A DNA stretch of 64,000 nucleotides, from positions 1-64,000 of the forward strand of contig JAGAJP010000050.1 of assembly GCA_017626045.1 (NCBI GenBank). Reading direction: 5' to 3'. Below are positions 37,136 through 46,073 of this stretch, piece by piece; the stretch's first letter is position 1, and each line of letters opens with the position of its first letter. This DNA comes from Muribaculaceae bacterium. Lineage in GTDB: Bacteria; Bacteroidota; Bacteroidia; Bacteroidales; Muribaculaceae. The notes under the pieces are model-generated. The model had not been told where the DNA came from and made no database searches. It saw nothing but the letters and a program-made list of their open reading frames with translations. The position numbers and the translations under genes are program-made.

Positions 37136-38332
37136 TTAGAATTTTCCGGTCTTACCACCCTTCAGGCCCCCTTTTCCGGAGCCTCCCATGGCGAAGATGT
37201 TGCGGTCGTAGGAGAAGGTCTTTCGTCCGATTTCCCGTTTGCGCTTTAGAGCGAGCTCAATGAGCTTGTCCATGAGTTTTTGGAAACCGATGCCTGACGC
37301 CTCCCAGAGATAATATGACAGTGAGCCGGGGATGGTGTTTATTTCATTAACATATATCTGATTGTCCTTCTCGTCGATCATGACATCGACGCGGCTGACG
37401 CCATGGCACGAAAGTACCCTGAAAGTCTCGCCCGCGAGGTGCTGTATCCTTTTGGCTGTTTCCTCGGGTATGTCGGCGGGAATCCTCTTCTCGCTTGCCG
37501 CCATACCCTCGTTGCCTCCACGGTATTTTTCATCATAACTGAGGAAATCCCCTTTGGATACGGGCTCTTCGCACACCGAAGCCTGATAGTCGTTGCAGTC
37601 GCCAAGCACCGAGCAGTTTATTTCCTTCATGTGCTCTATCATGTGCTCCACGATAATGCGCTGAGAGAAACGGCAGGCGTTGTCGATTTTTTCAATCAGC
37701 TGATCACGTTCCGATGCCTTTCCGATACCCACGCTCGAGCCCAGATTGGCAGGCTTCACGATAGCCGGATATCCGATCCTCGACTCGACCTTCGCGATAA
37801 TCTCTTCACGGTTTCTGTCCCATTCCTTATCGGTAAACCAGACATAGTCCACTACCGGGACATTAGACTCGCGCAGAATCATCTTCATGGTGATTTTGTC
37901 CATGCCGTTGGCGGAACTGAGAGTATTGCATCCGGCGAACGGTATTCCGATGGTCTCGAGCAGACCCTCGAAAACGCCATCCTCGCCATTAGTTCCGTGA
38001 AGCACCGGAAGCGCCACATGAAGTTCTGCGACAACTGGATCCTTCCTTGAGAAGAATCCGGCCTTGGTGTTGACGCGATAGAGATTGAAGTCACCGAACT
38101 CGGGACGCATGAAAACTTCCTCCGCCTCCTTCACCAGGGTATCCATATTCTTATAGTTGCGGATGTTCAGCAGATTGTCGCCGGTATACCAGCGACCATG
38201 TTTAGAAATATAAATAGGAATAATATCGTATTTTTCCCGATTTAAAGCGCTTATTGCCTGAAGAGCAGAAATCACCGAAATCTCGTGCTCCACACTTCTG
38301 CCTCCGAAAAAGACCGCTACGTTAGTTTTCAT
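37136..38332 (-). CDS. ddl: D-alanine--D-alanine ligase
   Basis: 398 aa ATP-grasp ligase for the D-Ala-D-Ala end of peptidoglycan precursors. Motifs: VAVFFGGRSVEHEISVISA, LHGTNGEDGVFEGLLE, KPANLGSSVGIGKA, the omega-loop region SYDEKYRG, and the Mg site YVNEINTIPGSLSYYLW. Length is a little above average owing to a C-terminal Gly/Lys-rich tail (GGSGKGGLKGGKTGKF). It is a stand-alone gene with its own -7 box; the leader contains TTCAAACAACTGATA. Confidence 0.95.
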   Translation of the reverse strand: MKTNVAVFFGGRSVEHEISVISALQAISALNREKYDIIPIYISKHGRWYTGDNLLNIRNYKNMDTLVKEAEEVFMRPEFGDFNLYRVNTKAGFFSRKDPVVAELHVALPVLHGTNGEDGVFEGLLETIGIPFAGCNTLSSANGMDKITMKMILRESNVPVVDYVWFTDKEWDRNREEIIAKVESRIGYPAIVKPANLGSSVGIGKASERDQLIEKIDNACRFSQRIIVEHMIEHMKEINCSVLGDCNDYQASVCEEPVSKGDFLSYDEKYRGGNEGMAASEKRIPADIPEETAKRIQHLAGETFRVLSCHGVSRVDVMIDEKDNQIYVNEINTIPGSLSYYLWEASGIGFQKLMDKLIELALKRKREIGRKTFSYDRNIFAMGGSGKGGLKGGKTGKF

Positions 38333-38402
38333 TATCAGTTGTTTGAATACTTTTAAAGAATAAAGAGAAGCCTCTGCTTATGCGCATATTGCTTCCAAAG
38401 TG

Positions 38403-38410
38403 CAAAATTA
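38403..38410 (-). promoter_or_regulatory. -7 promoter element of ddl
   Basis: TAATTTTG on the minus strand, about 70 bases before the ddl ATG; no good -33 element seen. Confidence 0.5.
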
Positions 38411-38467
38411 ATAAAAATCTGTGAATTAAACCGACACTTTCCGGAAAAATTCACAGTTTAATCAATG

Positions 38468-39436
38468 TCAAATCATCATGATCTGCCATGCGATATATGC
38501 CACATACACGGCAAGGAGAATTGCGCCTTCGATGCGCGTCACAATACATTTACCGATTTTCCAACAGAAAATCCAGAATAAGAGTGAAGCGAGCAGCATA
38601 AGTGCGAGATCCAGATGAGTCACGCCGCCGAAAGGGAGAGGCGTAATGGTAGCGGTGACACCGAGCACGAAGAATATATTGAAGATATTGCTGCCTATCA
38701 CATTGCCGACAGCAATGCCCGGATTTCCTTTCAGAGCCGCCGCTAAGGATGTGGCGAGTTCCGGCATTGAGGTACCTGCCGCCACGATAGTGAGACCGAT
38801 TACCGCCTCGCTCATTCCGAGGCTGTGTGCGACCCCGGAGGCACCGGCAACAAACCTGTCGCCGCCGTAGACGAGGCCTGCAAGTCCCCCCAGTATCAGC
38901 AAGACTGCTTTCAGCAGGGACATTTCCTTATGCTTTCCACCGTTTTCCTGAAGGGCATCGCCATCGGGTGCCTTCTTAGCCTGGGCGAGTGTGTACCGCA
39001 TGAAGATGCAGAAAAACAGAAGCAGAAGAATACCGTCGGGACGACTAACGATTCTTTCACCGGATACCCCGAGAAAATCGCTGAATCCAATGGCAAGGAG
39101 CGCTATGGAAGATATAGCGACAAGACCGAGCTCGTTGACCATTATCGACGGCATTACCCTTATTGGCCTGACAAGGGCTATAATACCGATGATGACAAGA
39201 ATGTTGAATATATTACTGCCGACGACATTCCCGACAGCGAGCGGTGCGCTTCCCTGCAGCGCGGAGACGATGCTGATGCTCAACTCCGGAGTGGAAGTAC
39301 CTAAGGCGACGACCGTTAGGCCAATGACCATATCACTGACACCCCATCGCGCGGCAAGCGACGCCGCGCCGTCAGTAAGCCAATTGGCACCCAATATTAT
39401 AAGAGCTACTCCGAGCAGAAGCCACAAAACATCCAT
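38468..39436 (-). CDS. CaCA-family calcium/sodium antiporter
   Basis: 322 aa from ATG 39436 (MDVLWLLLGVALIILGANW); a 13-residue extension would start inside the repeat at 39458-39630. Ten membrane helices in two inverted halves, each with an alpha-repeat motif: VALGTSTPELSISI with GNVVGSNIFNILVIIG, and VAAGTSMPELATSL with GNVIGSNIFNIFFVLG. It exchanges Ca2+ for Na+ (or K+) across the inner membrane. Stands alone. Confidence 0.93.
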   Translation of the reverse strand: MDVLWLLLGVALIILGANWLTDGAASLAARWGVSDMVIGLTVVALGTSTPELSISIVSALQGSAPLAVGNVVGSNIFNILVIIGIIALVRPIRVMPSIMVNELGLVAISSIALLAIGFSDFLGVSGERIVSRPDGILLLLFFCIFMRYTLAQAKKAPDGDALQENGGKHKEMSLLKAVLLILGGLAGLVYGGDRFVAGASGVAHSLGMSEAVIGLTIVAAGTSMPELATSLAAALKGNPGIAVGNVIGSNIFNIFFVLGVTATITPLPFGGVTHLDLALMLLASLLFWIFCWKIGKCIVTRIEGAILLAVYVAYIAWQIMMI

Positions 39437-39457
39437 AACGACATAAAAATAAGACAA

Positions 39458-39630
39458 GTTAAACTTTTCCGCCATCTTTTCCTTTCAGACAATCTTTCAC
39501 GCTCGGGATAATCCAAGCAAAGCTTGGCTTCTCCTCTCGCTTAATGGAGTTTTCTCCCTCTTCGCGTGAAAGAATCCGCTCTAAAACCTGACGAAATCTT
39601 AACAAAGAAAAGAAGTTTAGACAACTTCAT
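39458..39630. repeat. diverged relative of the 11327-11530 element
   Basis: Shares TTCCGCCATCTT and the block AACCTGACGAAATCTTAA, then AAAGAAA and AAGTTTAGACAACTTCA at 39605-39629, with the 204-bp element at 11327-11530. The left end (ACAAGTTAAACTT) is degenerate. It occupies most of the gap before the glycosyltransferase genes. The left limit is approximate. Confidence 0.65.
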
Positions 39631-39734
39631 ATAAATAAACGACGGAATCACAATAAAAGTTAATAACGTGTTGTCTAAAATTTAGGATTCTATGGTAAAA
39701 TGGGATTAAAATGGGGTGAAAAGGAAGTGCTTGA

Positions 39735-39766
39735 TTTGCACGGATGAGTAATTATTCGTAACTTTG
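39735..39766 (+). promoter_or_regulatory. promoter of the tandem glycosyltransferase genes
   Basis: TTTG (39735-39738), 20 bases, TAACTTTG (39759-39766): an exact Bacteroidota consensus, 23 bases before the ATG at 39790. Confidence 0.8.
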
Positions 39767-39789
39767 CAAGGGAAAATAAGTCGACAAAG

Positions 39790-40806
39790 ATGAAAAAACC
39801 AGCCATAAGCATAATAGTTCCTGTCTACAACATGGAGCGCTATCTAAGGGAGTGTCTTGAATCCGTGCGTGCCCAGACATTCCAAGACTGGGAATGCATC
39901 ATAGTCAACGACGGCTCATTCGACACTACTCCTACGGTGATAAGGGAGGTGACACGCAACGACTCGCGCTTCAGGGTCATCAATAAGGAAAACGGAGGTC
40001 TCTCGATAGCCAGAAATGTTGCGATGAAAATGGCAAACGGCAAATACATCGGGTTCATAGATTCCGACGACTGGATCGAGCCGACAATGTATGAACATCT
40101 CTACAAGTTGATTACTGAAAACGATGCAGATGTTGCACAGATTTCTTACTGGAAAGAATATATAGGCAGCAACGAGGCAAAGGACTCGCATGAATCCCCG
40201 GAGGATTTGAAGATCATCGACGGCATGACCGCAATGATAGAGATGGGCTACGACCAACTGTCGCATTACGTATGGGACAAGCTTCACCGCAAGGACATCA
40301 TCACATGCGACTTCCCGATAGGGCGAAACTTCGAGGATGTGTACGTATACGGCAAGTGGCTGAAGAATGTGAAAAAGATGGTTATTGACAACACTCCCCT
40401 CTATCACTACAGAATACGACGCAGCGGCATCAACCAGGCAAGAGCCTCGAAAAACAGATATGACTTCTTCCTCTCATGCATCGACAGGATGAACATGATT
40501 CAGAGTTCGATGACAGATGAAATGGACTTAGACAGACGCGACGCATATCTCAACAGGCAGGCGGTCAACGCCTGCAGACACATTGCCAGAGAGGAGAAAA
40601 ACACGATGAAACGCGACGGAGCCATCTCCCGAATCAGCTGCGACATCAACAAGTTCACTCTTCCTCCAACTCAGTATTTAGGATCGAAATACTGGTGGTA
40701 TGCGAAACTTCTAAGATCCAACTCGCGGTTTTTCAGTATGTTCATGCGCTTTAGCGGAATTTTCAAATCCAAAGATAAAAACTCAAAGAGTAATTTTTAC
40801 TTGTGA
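39790..40806 (+). CDS. GT2 glycosyltransferase, duplicate A
   Basis: 338 aa family-2 glycosyltransferase: AISIIVPVYNMERYLRECLESV, then the catalytic DSDDW in KYIGFIDSDDWIEP, and a C-terminal region (HYVWDKLHRKDIITCDFP) typical of capsule and LPS enzymes. The usual DDGS nucleotide-sugar motif is NDGS here. About 55% identical by eye to the next gene, so a tandem duplication. Its stop overlaps the next ATG (TGATG). Likely adds a sugar to a surface polysaccharide; donor and acceptor unknown. Confidence 0.88.
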   Translation: MKKPAISIIVPVYNMERYLRECLESVRAQTFQDWECIIVNDGSFDTTPTVIREVTRNDSRFRVINKENGGLSIARNVAMKMANGKYIGFIDSDDWIEPTMYEHLYKLITENDADVAQISYWKEYIGSNEAKDSHESPEDLKIIDGMTAMIEMGYDQLSHYVWDKLHRKDIITCDFPIGRNFEDVYVYGKWLKNVKKMVIDNTPLYHYRIRRSGINQARASKNRYDFFLSCIDRMNMIQSSMTDEMDLDRRDAYLNRQAVNACRHIAREEKNTMKRDGAISRISCDINKFTLPPTQYLGSKYWWYAKLLRSNSRFFSMFMRFSGIFKSKDKNSKSNFYL

Positions 40807-41813
40807 TGAACACACCTGCGATCAGCATCATCGTTCCTGTATACAACATGGAGCAATATCTGCGTGAATGTCTTGACAGCATCAAGGCCCAGACCTTCAC
40901 GGAGTGGGAATGCATTCTTGTGGACGACGGAAGTTCAGACAGTTCGCCCGCCATCTGCGACGAGTATGCGGCGGCAGACTCCCGTTTCAAGGTGATTCAT
41001 CAGAGAAACGGAGGCCTTTCGAATGCCCGCAACACAGCATTAAGAACGGCAACAGGAGAATACATAGGTTTTGTAGATGCCGACGACTGGATAGAACCCG
41101 GAATGTATGACCTTCTGTATAAAATGATCAAGTATGAGGACGCCGATATCGCACAGGTTGGATATCGCACCGAATACCATGGACGCCACTCCACGAAGCA
41201 TCTAACCGGCAAAGCGAAAGTAATTGACGGCAAGACGGCGATGAAAGAAATTGGATTTGACCGACTTCCGAATTATGTATGGAACAAGCTTCACCGACGC
41301 AGCATCATCACATGTGATTTCCCCGACGGCCGCAACTTTGAAGACATCTTCGTCTACGGGCAATGGCTCAAAAACGTGAAAAAGATGGCTCTCGACCCGA
41401 CACCGATGTATCACTACCGAATGAGGAAGGGAAGCATCATCCACACCGATGCCGCTAAAAACAGATACGACTATTTTCTATCATGCATCGACAGAATGCA
41501 CATGATAGAGTCGACATTGAACGGAGAGAAAGACAGTAACCGCAGAAACGCCTATATCAACAAATCGGCTGTAAACGCCTGCAAGTCTATCGCTCGCATG
41601 GAAAAGGATTCCATTAGGCGAAAAGAGGGTATAAGCCGCATACGCGAAAAACTTATGAGCTTCCCACTCCCTCCAATACAGTACATGAATCCCAAAACAT
41701 GGTGGAGAGCACGCCTGCTACGGGAAAAGCCTAAGTTGTTTTCGATTCTGATGAGAGGAGTATATGTTTTTGACCTTGATTCAAGACATCGGGCGAAACA
41801 ACTGTTTGACTGA
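40806..41813 (+). CDS. GT2 glycosyltransferase, duplicate B
   Basis: 335 aa from ATG 40806; the GTG one codon earlier is not needed. PAISIIVPVYNMEQYLRECL, VDDGSSDSSPAICDEY and the catalytic DADDW are complete. Differs from duplicate A mainly in residues 60-75 and 150-165 and in the basic C-terminal tail, which may mean a different acceptor. It ends 45 bp from the convergent gene at 41858; no clear terminator between them. Confidence 0.88.
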   Translation: MNTPAISIIVPVYNMEQYLRECLDSIKAQTFTEWECILVDDGSSDSSPAICDEYAAADSRFKVIHQRNGGLSNARNTALRTATGEYIGFVDADDWIEPGMYDLLYKMIKYEDADIAQVGYRTEYHGRHSTKHLTGKAKVIDGKTAMKEIGFDRLPNYVWNKLHRRSIITCDFPDGRNFEDIFVYGQWLKNVKKMALDPTPMYHYRMRKGSIIHTDAAKNRYDYFLSCIDRMHMIESTLNGEKDSNRRNAYINKSAVNACKSIARMEKDSIRRKEGISRIREKLMSFPLPPIQYMNPKTWWRARLLREKPKLFSILMRGVYVFDLDSRHRAKQLFD

Positions 41814-41857
41814 TCTCCACACAGTTCACAACGAACGTCAAAACTGCGGTCAAATCA

Positions 41858-42817
41858 CTATTTTTCAGGCCCCGGAGTATTAACGGCTAATATGTTCTTC
41901 AGCCAGGACTCTACTGAATACTTGTAGAGGACTTCAGAATCATAGGGGCGGAAATCGCAAGACATAAACTCATCGACATCCTCCTTTTTCAAGGTGTCGT
42001 CAAAAACCAGTACATTTTCCTTAGAGTATATATCGCTATATATAAGGGATTTATTATTGGAGAGTATTTTCTTGTTCAAATAGACACCTTCGACACACCT
42101 CAAAGTTAGCCCAACCTGATTCTTCTTAGTAATATCCACGAGGACTCGCGCTCTCTCGGACATATCCAGAACCTCTCGATAATCAACTTCCTTGCTGATT
42201 ACTTCAATACCATCGCAAGAATCTATTTTAAGATGCTTGTCAAGAATAATAAACCTTGTGGTATACCCCCAAGCCCTAACCATATCATTCATTTTCATCA
42301 ACAGATCCTGACGTCCTTTGTTTTTGCCGATAAAAAAGAAGTCAACTTTATCATGCTGCAAAGAAGACTCATCTTTTAATTCCGGCATTCTATAAATCTG
42401 ACGATGAAGAATCATGTCATATTTACTTGCGTCAGCATCGTCAAAAGTATGAAAATGAGTATAGCTGTTACGAAAGCGGAATACGGGAGATGTGTATTTG
42501 TCAACAGTGTTCCAGAACCAGAAATGAATATTCCCGCATTCCGTACGCTTGAGAATGCTCTTTACATTGGTGTATGTGAGGTAATCGAAGAATATCAGAG
42601 TGTCGGAAGGCTTAACCTTTTTAAAGATCGAGAAAGCGTGCTTGTTGAGCAATATAGGAGAGAAGACGGTGAAGCCGAGCTTCCTGTTTATCGAGAAAAT
42701 GCGTCTTGCCCAATATCCCTGCAGCTTCATTGGAACCAATTCGATATCCTTGCGATCGGCAAAAGCGCTCAATAAAAATCGAGTAAAGGTAAAGTCATCA
42801 TGAACAATGTAAATCAT
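41858..42817 (-). CDS. unrecognised polysaccharide-locus protein, probably a transferase
   Basis: 319 aa from ATG 42817 (MIYIVHDDFTFTRFLLSAF); the 51 residues before it belong to a shadow of the Stealth gene. Two Rossmann-like halves are suggested: DTLIFFDYLTYTNVKSIL, KVDFFFIGKNKGRQDLLMKM, then TRFIILDKHLKI and VGLTLRCVEGVYLNKKILSN with a late Glu-rich segment, a layout reminiscent of GT-B glycosyltransferases. I do not recognise a specific family; it resembles lipopolysaccharide-core proteins often found in such loci. Higher AT content than its neighbours suggests transfer. Follows the Stealth gene by 34 bp. Confidence 0.6.
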   Translation of the reverse strand: MIYIVHDDFTFTRFLLSAFADRKDIELVPMKLQGYWARRIFSINRKLGFTVFSPILLNKHAFSIFKKVKPSDTLIFFDYLTYTNVKSILKRTECGNIHFWFWNTVDKYTSPVFRFRNSYTHFHTFDDADASKYDMILHRQIYRMPELKDESSLQHDKVDFFFIGKNKGRQDLLMKMNDMVRAWGYTTRFIILDKHLKIDSCDGIEVISKEVDYREVLDMSERARVLVDITKKNQVGLTLRCVEGVYLNKKILSNNKSLIYSDIYSKENVLVFDDTLKKEDVDEFMSCDFRPYDSEVLYKYSVESWLKNILAVNTPGPEK

Positions 42818-42851
42818 ATCGAGAAGAGGTCTGCTTAGGTACCGAAATTGC

Positions 42852-43826
42852 TTAAACTTCACCGGAAATATTGAAGAGTGAATGCATAAAGTCGATAAAC
42901 GTCTTGCGGTCGTCGGGGTCAGCCTCGGCGAGTGAGTTGATGCACATGAAGGGAGGCAGTTGCTTACCATCTAAATACGGTTTCAGGTGATTGCGCAGAT
43001 AGAAGGGACGGTTTGCAAAGGGTTTAAGAAACAGCGTCTTTCCTTTGGGGTTCTTCACAATCAGCCTACCCTCCCTATGTGCGAGAATATGCTTCGCCAC
43101 CTGGGGATTGAACTGGCATGGAGCGCGGAACTTGTCCCGGCTATTGATATCGACGCATTCGGGATAGTCCTGCAGGAGCTTGTCGCTTAGCGACTTGAGA
43201 ACAGGATGCGGCGTATGGCGCATCAGGAGCGTGGAGCGGGAGCCTACAAGTCTCGCACCGTTTTCCATAATATCCTTAAAGCCTACAGTCTTAAGTCCAT
43301 TTTTCTTCGGTTTGACCGCATGGAGAAGATCCAGAAGGAAATTGGGCATCCATTTGCCATATTCCACCACTTTACCATCGTCAGTAAACCAGTCTTCACG
43401 CCTCACATGATTTGACAGAAGGAAATCATCATTGAAATATACGAAACGCTCCGAAAGGCCCGGGATACGGTGAATCATTGTCTCCAGCGAATTGCACTGG
43501 AAAGTAGGAAGATACTGCTCATAACCGTGAAAAACGACCTTATGGTCCACAATCTCGACCGGAATCGGATTTTCAAACCACTTGCCGACAGTATTCTCCA
43601 AATGCGGGTTCTGACCGTCGGTAACAATGAAAATTCTTCTGATGAAAGGCGCGAATTTGTTGATCGACGCCACGCACCAGTCAATCTCGCGCATCTGTCG
43701 GAAGCGTAAGTCGCCACCTATATCGTCGCGGCGCGTAAGGGCGTTCCCCCCCCTTGCCATATCGCAACGTCGTTTCCATTCGGGATCATCGCCATCCACC
43801 CATAGAATCACAGCATCTATATCCAT
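42852..43826 (-). CDS. Stealth-family sugar-phosphotransferase
   Basis: 324 aa. The four Stealth conserved regions are visible in order: DAVILWVDGDDPEW; DDIGGDLRFRQMREIDWCVA with FIRRIFIVTDGQNP; YFNDDFLL; and a C-terminal segment with NSLAEADPDDRKTF. Such enzymes transfer hexose-1-phosphate onto capsular or surface polysaccharide. It lies between two transferase genes on the same strand, 15 bp after the GT gene at 43842. Confidence 0.9.
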   Translation of the reverse strand: MDIDAVILWVDGDDPEWKRRCDMARGGNALTRRDDIGGDLRFRQMREIDWCVASINKFAPFIRRIFIVTDGQNPHLENTVGKWFENPIPVEIVDHKVVFHGYEQYLPTFQCNSLETMIHRIPGLSERFVYFNDDFLLSNHVRREDWFTDDGKVVEYGKWMPNFLLDLLHAVKPKKNGLKTVGFKDIMENGARLVGSRSTLLMRHTPHPVLKSLSDKLLQDYPECVDINSRDKFRAPCQFNPQVAKHILAHREGRLIVKNPKGKTLFLKPFANRPFYLRNHLKPYLDGKQLPPFMCINSLAEADPDDRKTFIDFMHSLFNISGEV

Positions 43827-43841
43827 ATCTTAAGAATGGGT

Positions 43842-44678
43842 CTAAATAATATGACGGAAACGTTCAGGAATCTCCACCACAAACTTTCTGCCAAGCATTG
43901 CAGGCTTATTCCAGGCATATACCGGCCTTATCCAAGTCTGCATCTTTCTTGCCACCCGGGTCCAGCGGTCGAAGTCTCTCGCCTCGTTGTTGGTCACTAA
44001 GCTTATGGTGCGCGTGCGCTTATTGAAATGTCGGGTCGACGAACCGCCGATACGGTCGGGATTCATGAACCGCTCACGCATACGCTTCATATCGATGCAT
44101 CCGAAATGAAACAGATACAGGTCGGGACAGATATGGAAATTATGACCCTTGACCCTGTGGAACCCCCTTCCCCACCTCACGGGACGGGCAATAACGGAAC
44201 CTTTGGTGTAGCGAGTGTCAAGAAAACCGAAACGCCTCTGCTCGAGGAATTTTTTTGAGCCGTCAATTTCAGATTCCTTCTCCAGATGCTGGCCAATGTC
44301 GACACCCAAAGGAGATATAGTCGCATCGATACTCCTTGTGCTGAGGAATTCGGCAAGCCCCATGCCCAGGCGTGGATCCACGATGACAAACTCATCGCAG
44401 TCCACACCTATCACAAGGTCATAGCCGCAGGCGAGCAACAGAGCCGCCTTGTCACTCAGGAGTCCGAGACGCATACGCTCTCCCTCCACAATCTGATTAC
44501 AGAGTCGCTTATGGATGTACGTATTGGTGCCATCGCAGAAATCGGGCACCTTCTGATCCTCTCCGTCAAAGAGAATATAGAGGTTATCCTTTCCGAGTTC
44601 CGCGCCATAATAATCCACCCACCTGCGCAGGAAGAAATCATCATCACGCACCATCGTGACAGCGGCAATTTTCTTCAT
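43842..44678 (-). CDS. GT2-like glycosyltransferase (Glyco_tranf_2_4 type)
   Basis: 278 aa. AAVTMVRDDDFFLRRWVDYY matches the N-terminal signature of the PF13704-like family; the metal-binding DCDEF occurs in LVIGVDCDEFVIVD, with a later aromatic-rich HFGCIDMKRMRERFM. Function is probably sugar transfer to a surface glycan. The start lies one base from a copy of the AAACAGCTTCA motif and 36 bases from the lpd stop, so it could be read through from the gcv operon. Confidence 0.8.
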   Translation of the reverse strand: MKKIAAVTMVRDDDFFLRRWVDYYGAELGKDNLYILFDGEDQKVPDFCDGTNTYIHKRLCNQIVEGERMRLGLLSDKAALLLACGYDLVIGVDCDEFVIVDPRLGMGLAEFLSTRSIDATISPLGVDIGQHLEKESEIDGSKKFLEQRRFGFLDTRYTKGSVIARPVRWGRGFHRVKGHNFHICPDLYLFHFGCIDMKRMRERFMNPDRIGGSSTRHFNKRTRTISLVTNNEARDFDRWTRVARKMQTWIRPVYAWNKPAMLGRKFVVEIPERFRHII

Positions 44679-44679
44679 A

Positions 44680-44703
44680 TTGAAGCTGTTTAAACGTATT
44701 TAC
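44680..44703 (-). repeat. copy of the AAACAACTTCA leader motif
   Basis: GTAAATACGTTTAAACAGCTTCAA on the minus strand is a close copy, two base changes, of the end of the 11327-11530 element. It directly precedes the ATG of the GT gene. Confidence 0.6.
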
Positions 44704-44714
44704 AGATCCGTCAG

Positions 44715-46073
44715 TCAGTTTTTCAATTTCACATTGTGGCAGGCAGTCAGAATTACCTCCGAGAGAGTGGGATGACCGAATACTACATCCTTGATTTTCA
44801 TAAGGGTCATATCCGCGTTCATCATGTCGGCACACTGCTGAGCGAGGTCAGCCGCTCCCGCTCCCATGATGTGAGCGCCCACAAGCACCAGGTCCTCCTT
44901 ACGGAACAGGAGTTTGCATATTCCCTCCGGTTCACCGAGAGCAAGAGCCTTGCCGTTGGCGCGGAAGGAACTCATGCCTTTCACCACCTCGAGACCTTTC
45001 TCCTTGCATGCCTCCTCGGTGAGACCCGCCATACCGCATTCGGGCACTGTGAACACAGCGCTCGGAACAATATCGAGCCTGATGGAGTCTTCCCTGCCGT
45101 CGATGGCATTAAGGGCACGTTTACCCTGGAACGACGCCACATGCGCAAGCATCATGCGTGCGTTGACATCACCGATGGCAAAAATATTGTCGACATTCGT
45201 GCGCATCATGTCGTCGACGGGAATGCCCTTCGGTCCATACACCACTCCGGCAGCCTCAAGATTCAGTCCTTCGGTATAGGGAGTGCGGCCAACAGCCATG
45301 AGCAGATCGGAGCTGACTACAGTCTCTTCCTTACCCTTCACCTCATAGGTGACCACAATCTCATAGTCTTCATTCTGTGATATCTTTTTAGCCGCAGCCC
45401 CCGTGATGATCTCGACACCTTTCTTCGAGAGCGCCTGCTTAAGACGCTTCGCGATATCGGAATCAAACGGAGGAAGGATCTGCTTCATGAATTCTATCAC
45501 TGTCACCTTTGAGCCGAAGGACGAGAAAATGCCGGCAAACTCCATACCGATCACACCTCCACCGATGATGGTGAGCGATTCCGGAATATATTCAATTTCA
45601 AGCATCTGAGATGAGGACTTCACACACTCTAAGTCAGCACCCTCGATAGGGAGCGACTTTGAAGAAGAGCCGGTGGCTATTATGATATAGTCCGCCTCGT
45701 AGTCCACGCCGGCAGCCGTCACAGTATGACTGTCTTTGAATGATGCCTTTGCATTGACCACCGTCACCTTAGCCGCCTTCAGAAGAGCCTCGACACCATT
45801 TCTGAGCGTATCTACCACTTCCCTCTTGCGCTCCACCACTTTGTTGAAGTCGAGCGTAAAAGTGAAATCATCGATACCGAATTTGTCCGCTTCCTTAAAA
45901 GAAGACAGCATCTCGGCATTTCGACACAGACACTTAGTGGGGATACAACCCTCGTTGAGGCATGTGCCGCCGAGAGCGTTACCGTTGAAAAGAGTCACCT
46001 CATGTCCTTTGGCAGCGGCTTCGAGGGCAGTCTCATATCCCCCGGGGCCGGCTCCTATGATTATGATTCTCAT
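44715..46073 (-). CDS. lpdA: dihydrolipoyl dehydrogenase (glycine cleavage L-protein)
   Basis: 452 aa FAD disulfide oxidoreductase. The FAD site IIIGAGPGGYETALEAAAKG and redox-active disulfide GGTCLNEGCIPTK are near the start; the NAD site is TIIGGGVIGMEFAGIFSSFG; the C-terminal active-site His is in VFGHPTLSEVI. It re-oxidises the lipoyl arm of GcvH. Its start overlaps the gcvPB stop by ATGA, so it is the last gene of the gcv operon. Confidence 0.96.
   Translation of the reverse strand: MRIIIIGAGPGGYETALEAAAKGHEVTLFNGNALGGTCLNEGCIPTKCLCRNAEMLSSFKEADKFGIDDFTFTLDFNKVVERKREVVDTLRNGVEALLKAAKVTVVNAKASFKDSHTVTAAGVDYEADYIIIATGSSSKSLPIEGADLECVKSSSQMLEIEYIPESLTIIGGGVIGMEFAGIFSSFGSKVTVIEFMKQILPPFDSDIAKRLKQALSKKGVEIITGAAAKKISQNEDYEIVVTYEVKGKEETVVSSDLLMAVGRTPYTEGLNLEAAGVVYGPKGIPVDDMMRTNVDNIFAIGDVNARMMLAHVASFQGKRALNAIDGREDSIRLDIVPSAVFTVPECGMAGLTEEACKEKGLEVVKGMSSFRANGKALALGEPEGICKLLFRKEDLVLVGAHIMGAGAADLAQQCADMMNADMTLMKIKDVVFGHPTLSEVILTACHNVKLKN

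Noticed and set aside
39437..39475. 13-residue N-terminal extension of the CaCA exchanger
   Set aside because: It begins inside a dispersed repeat and the family normally starts directly with the first helix, as at 39436.
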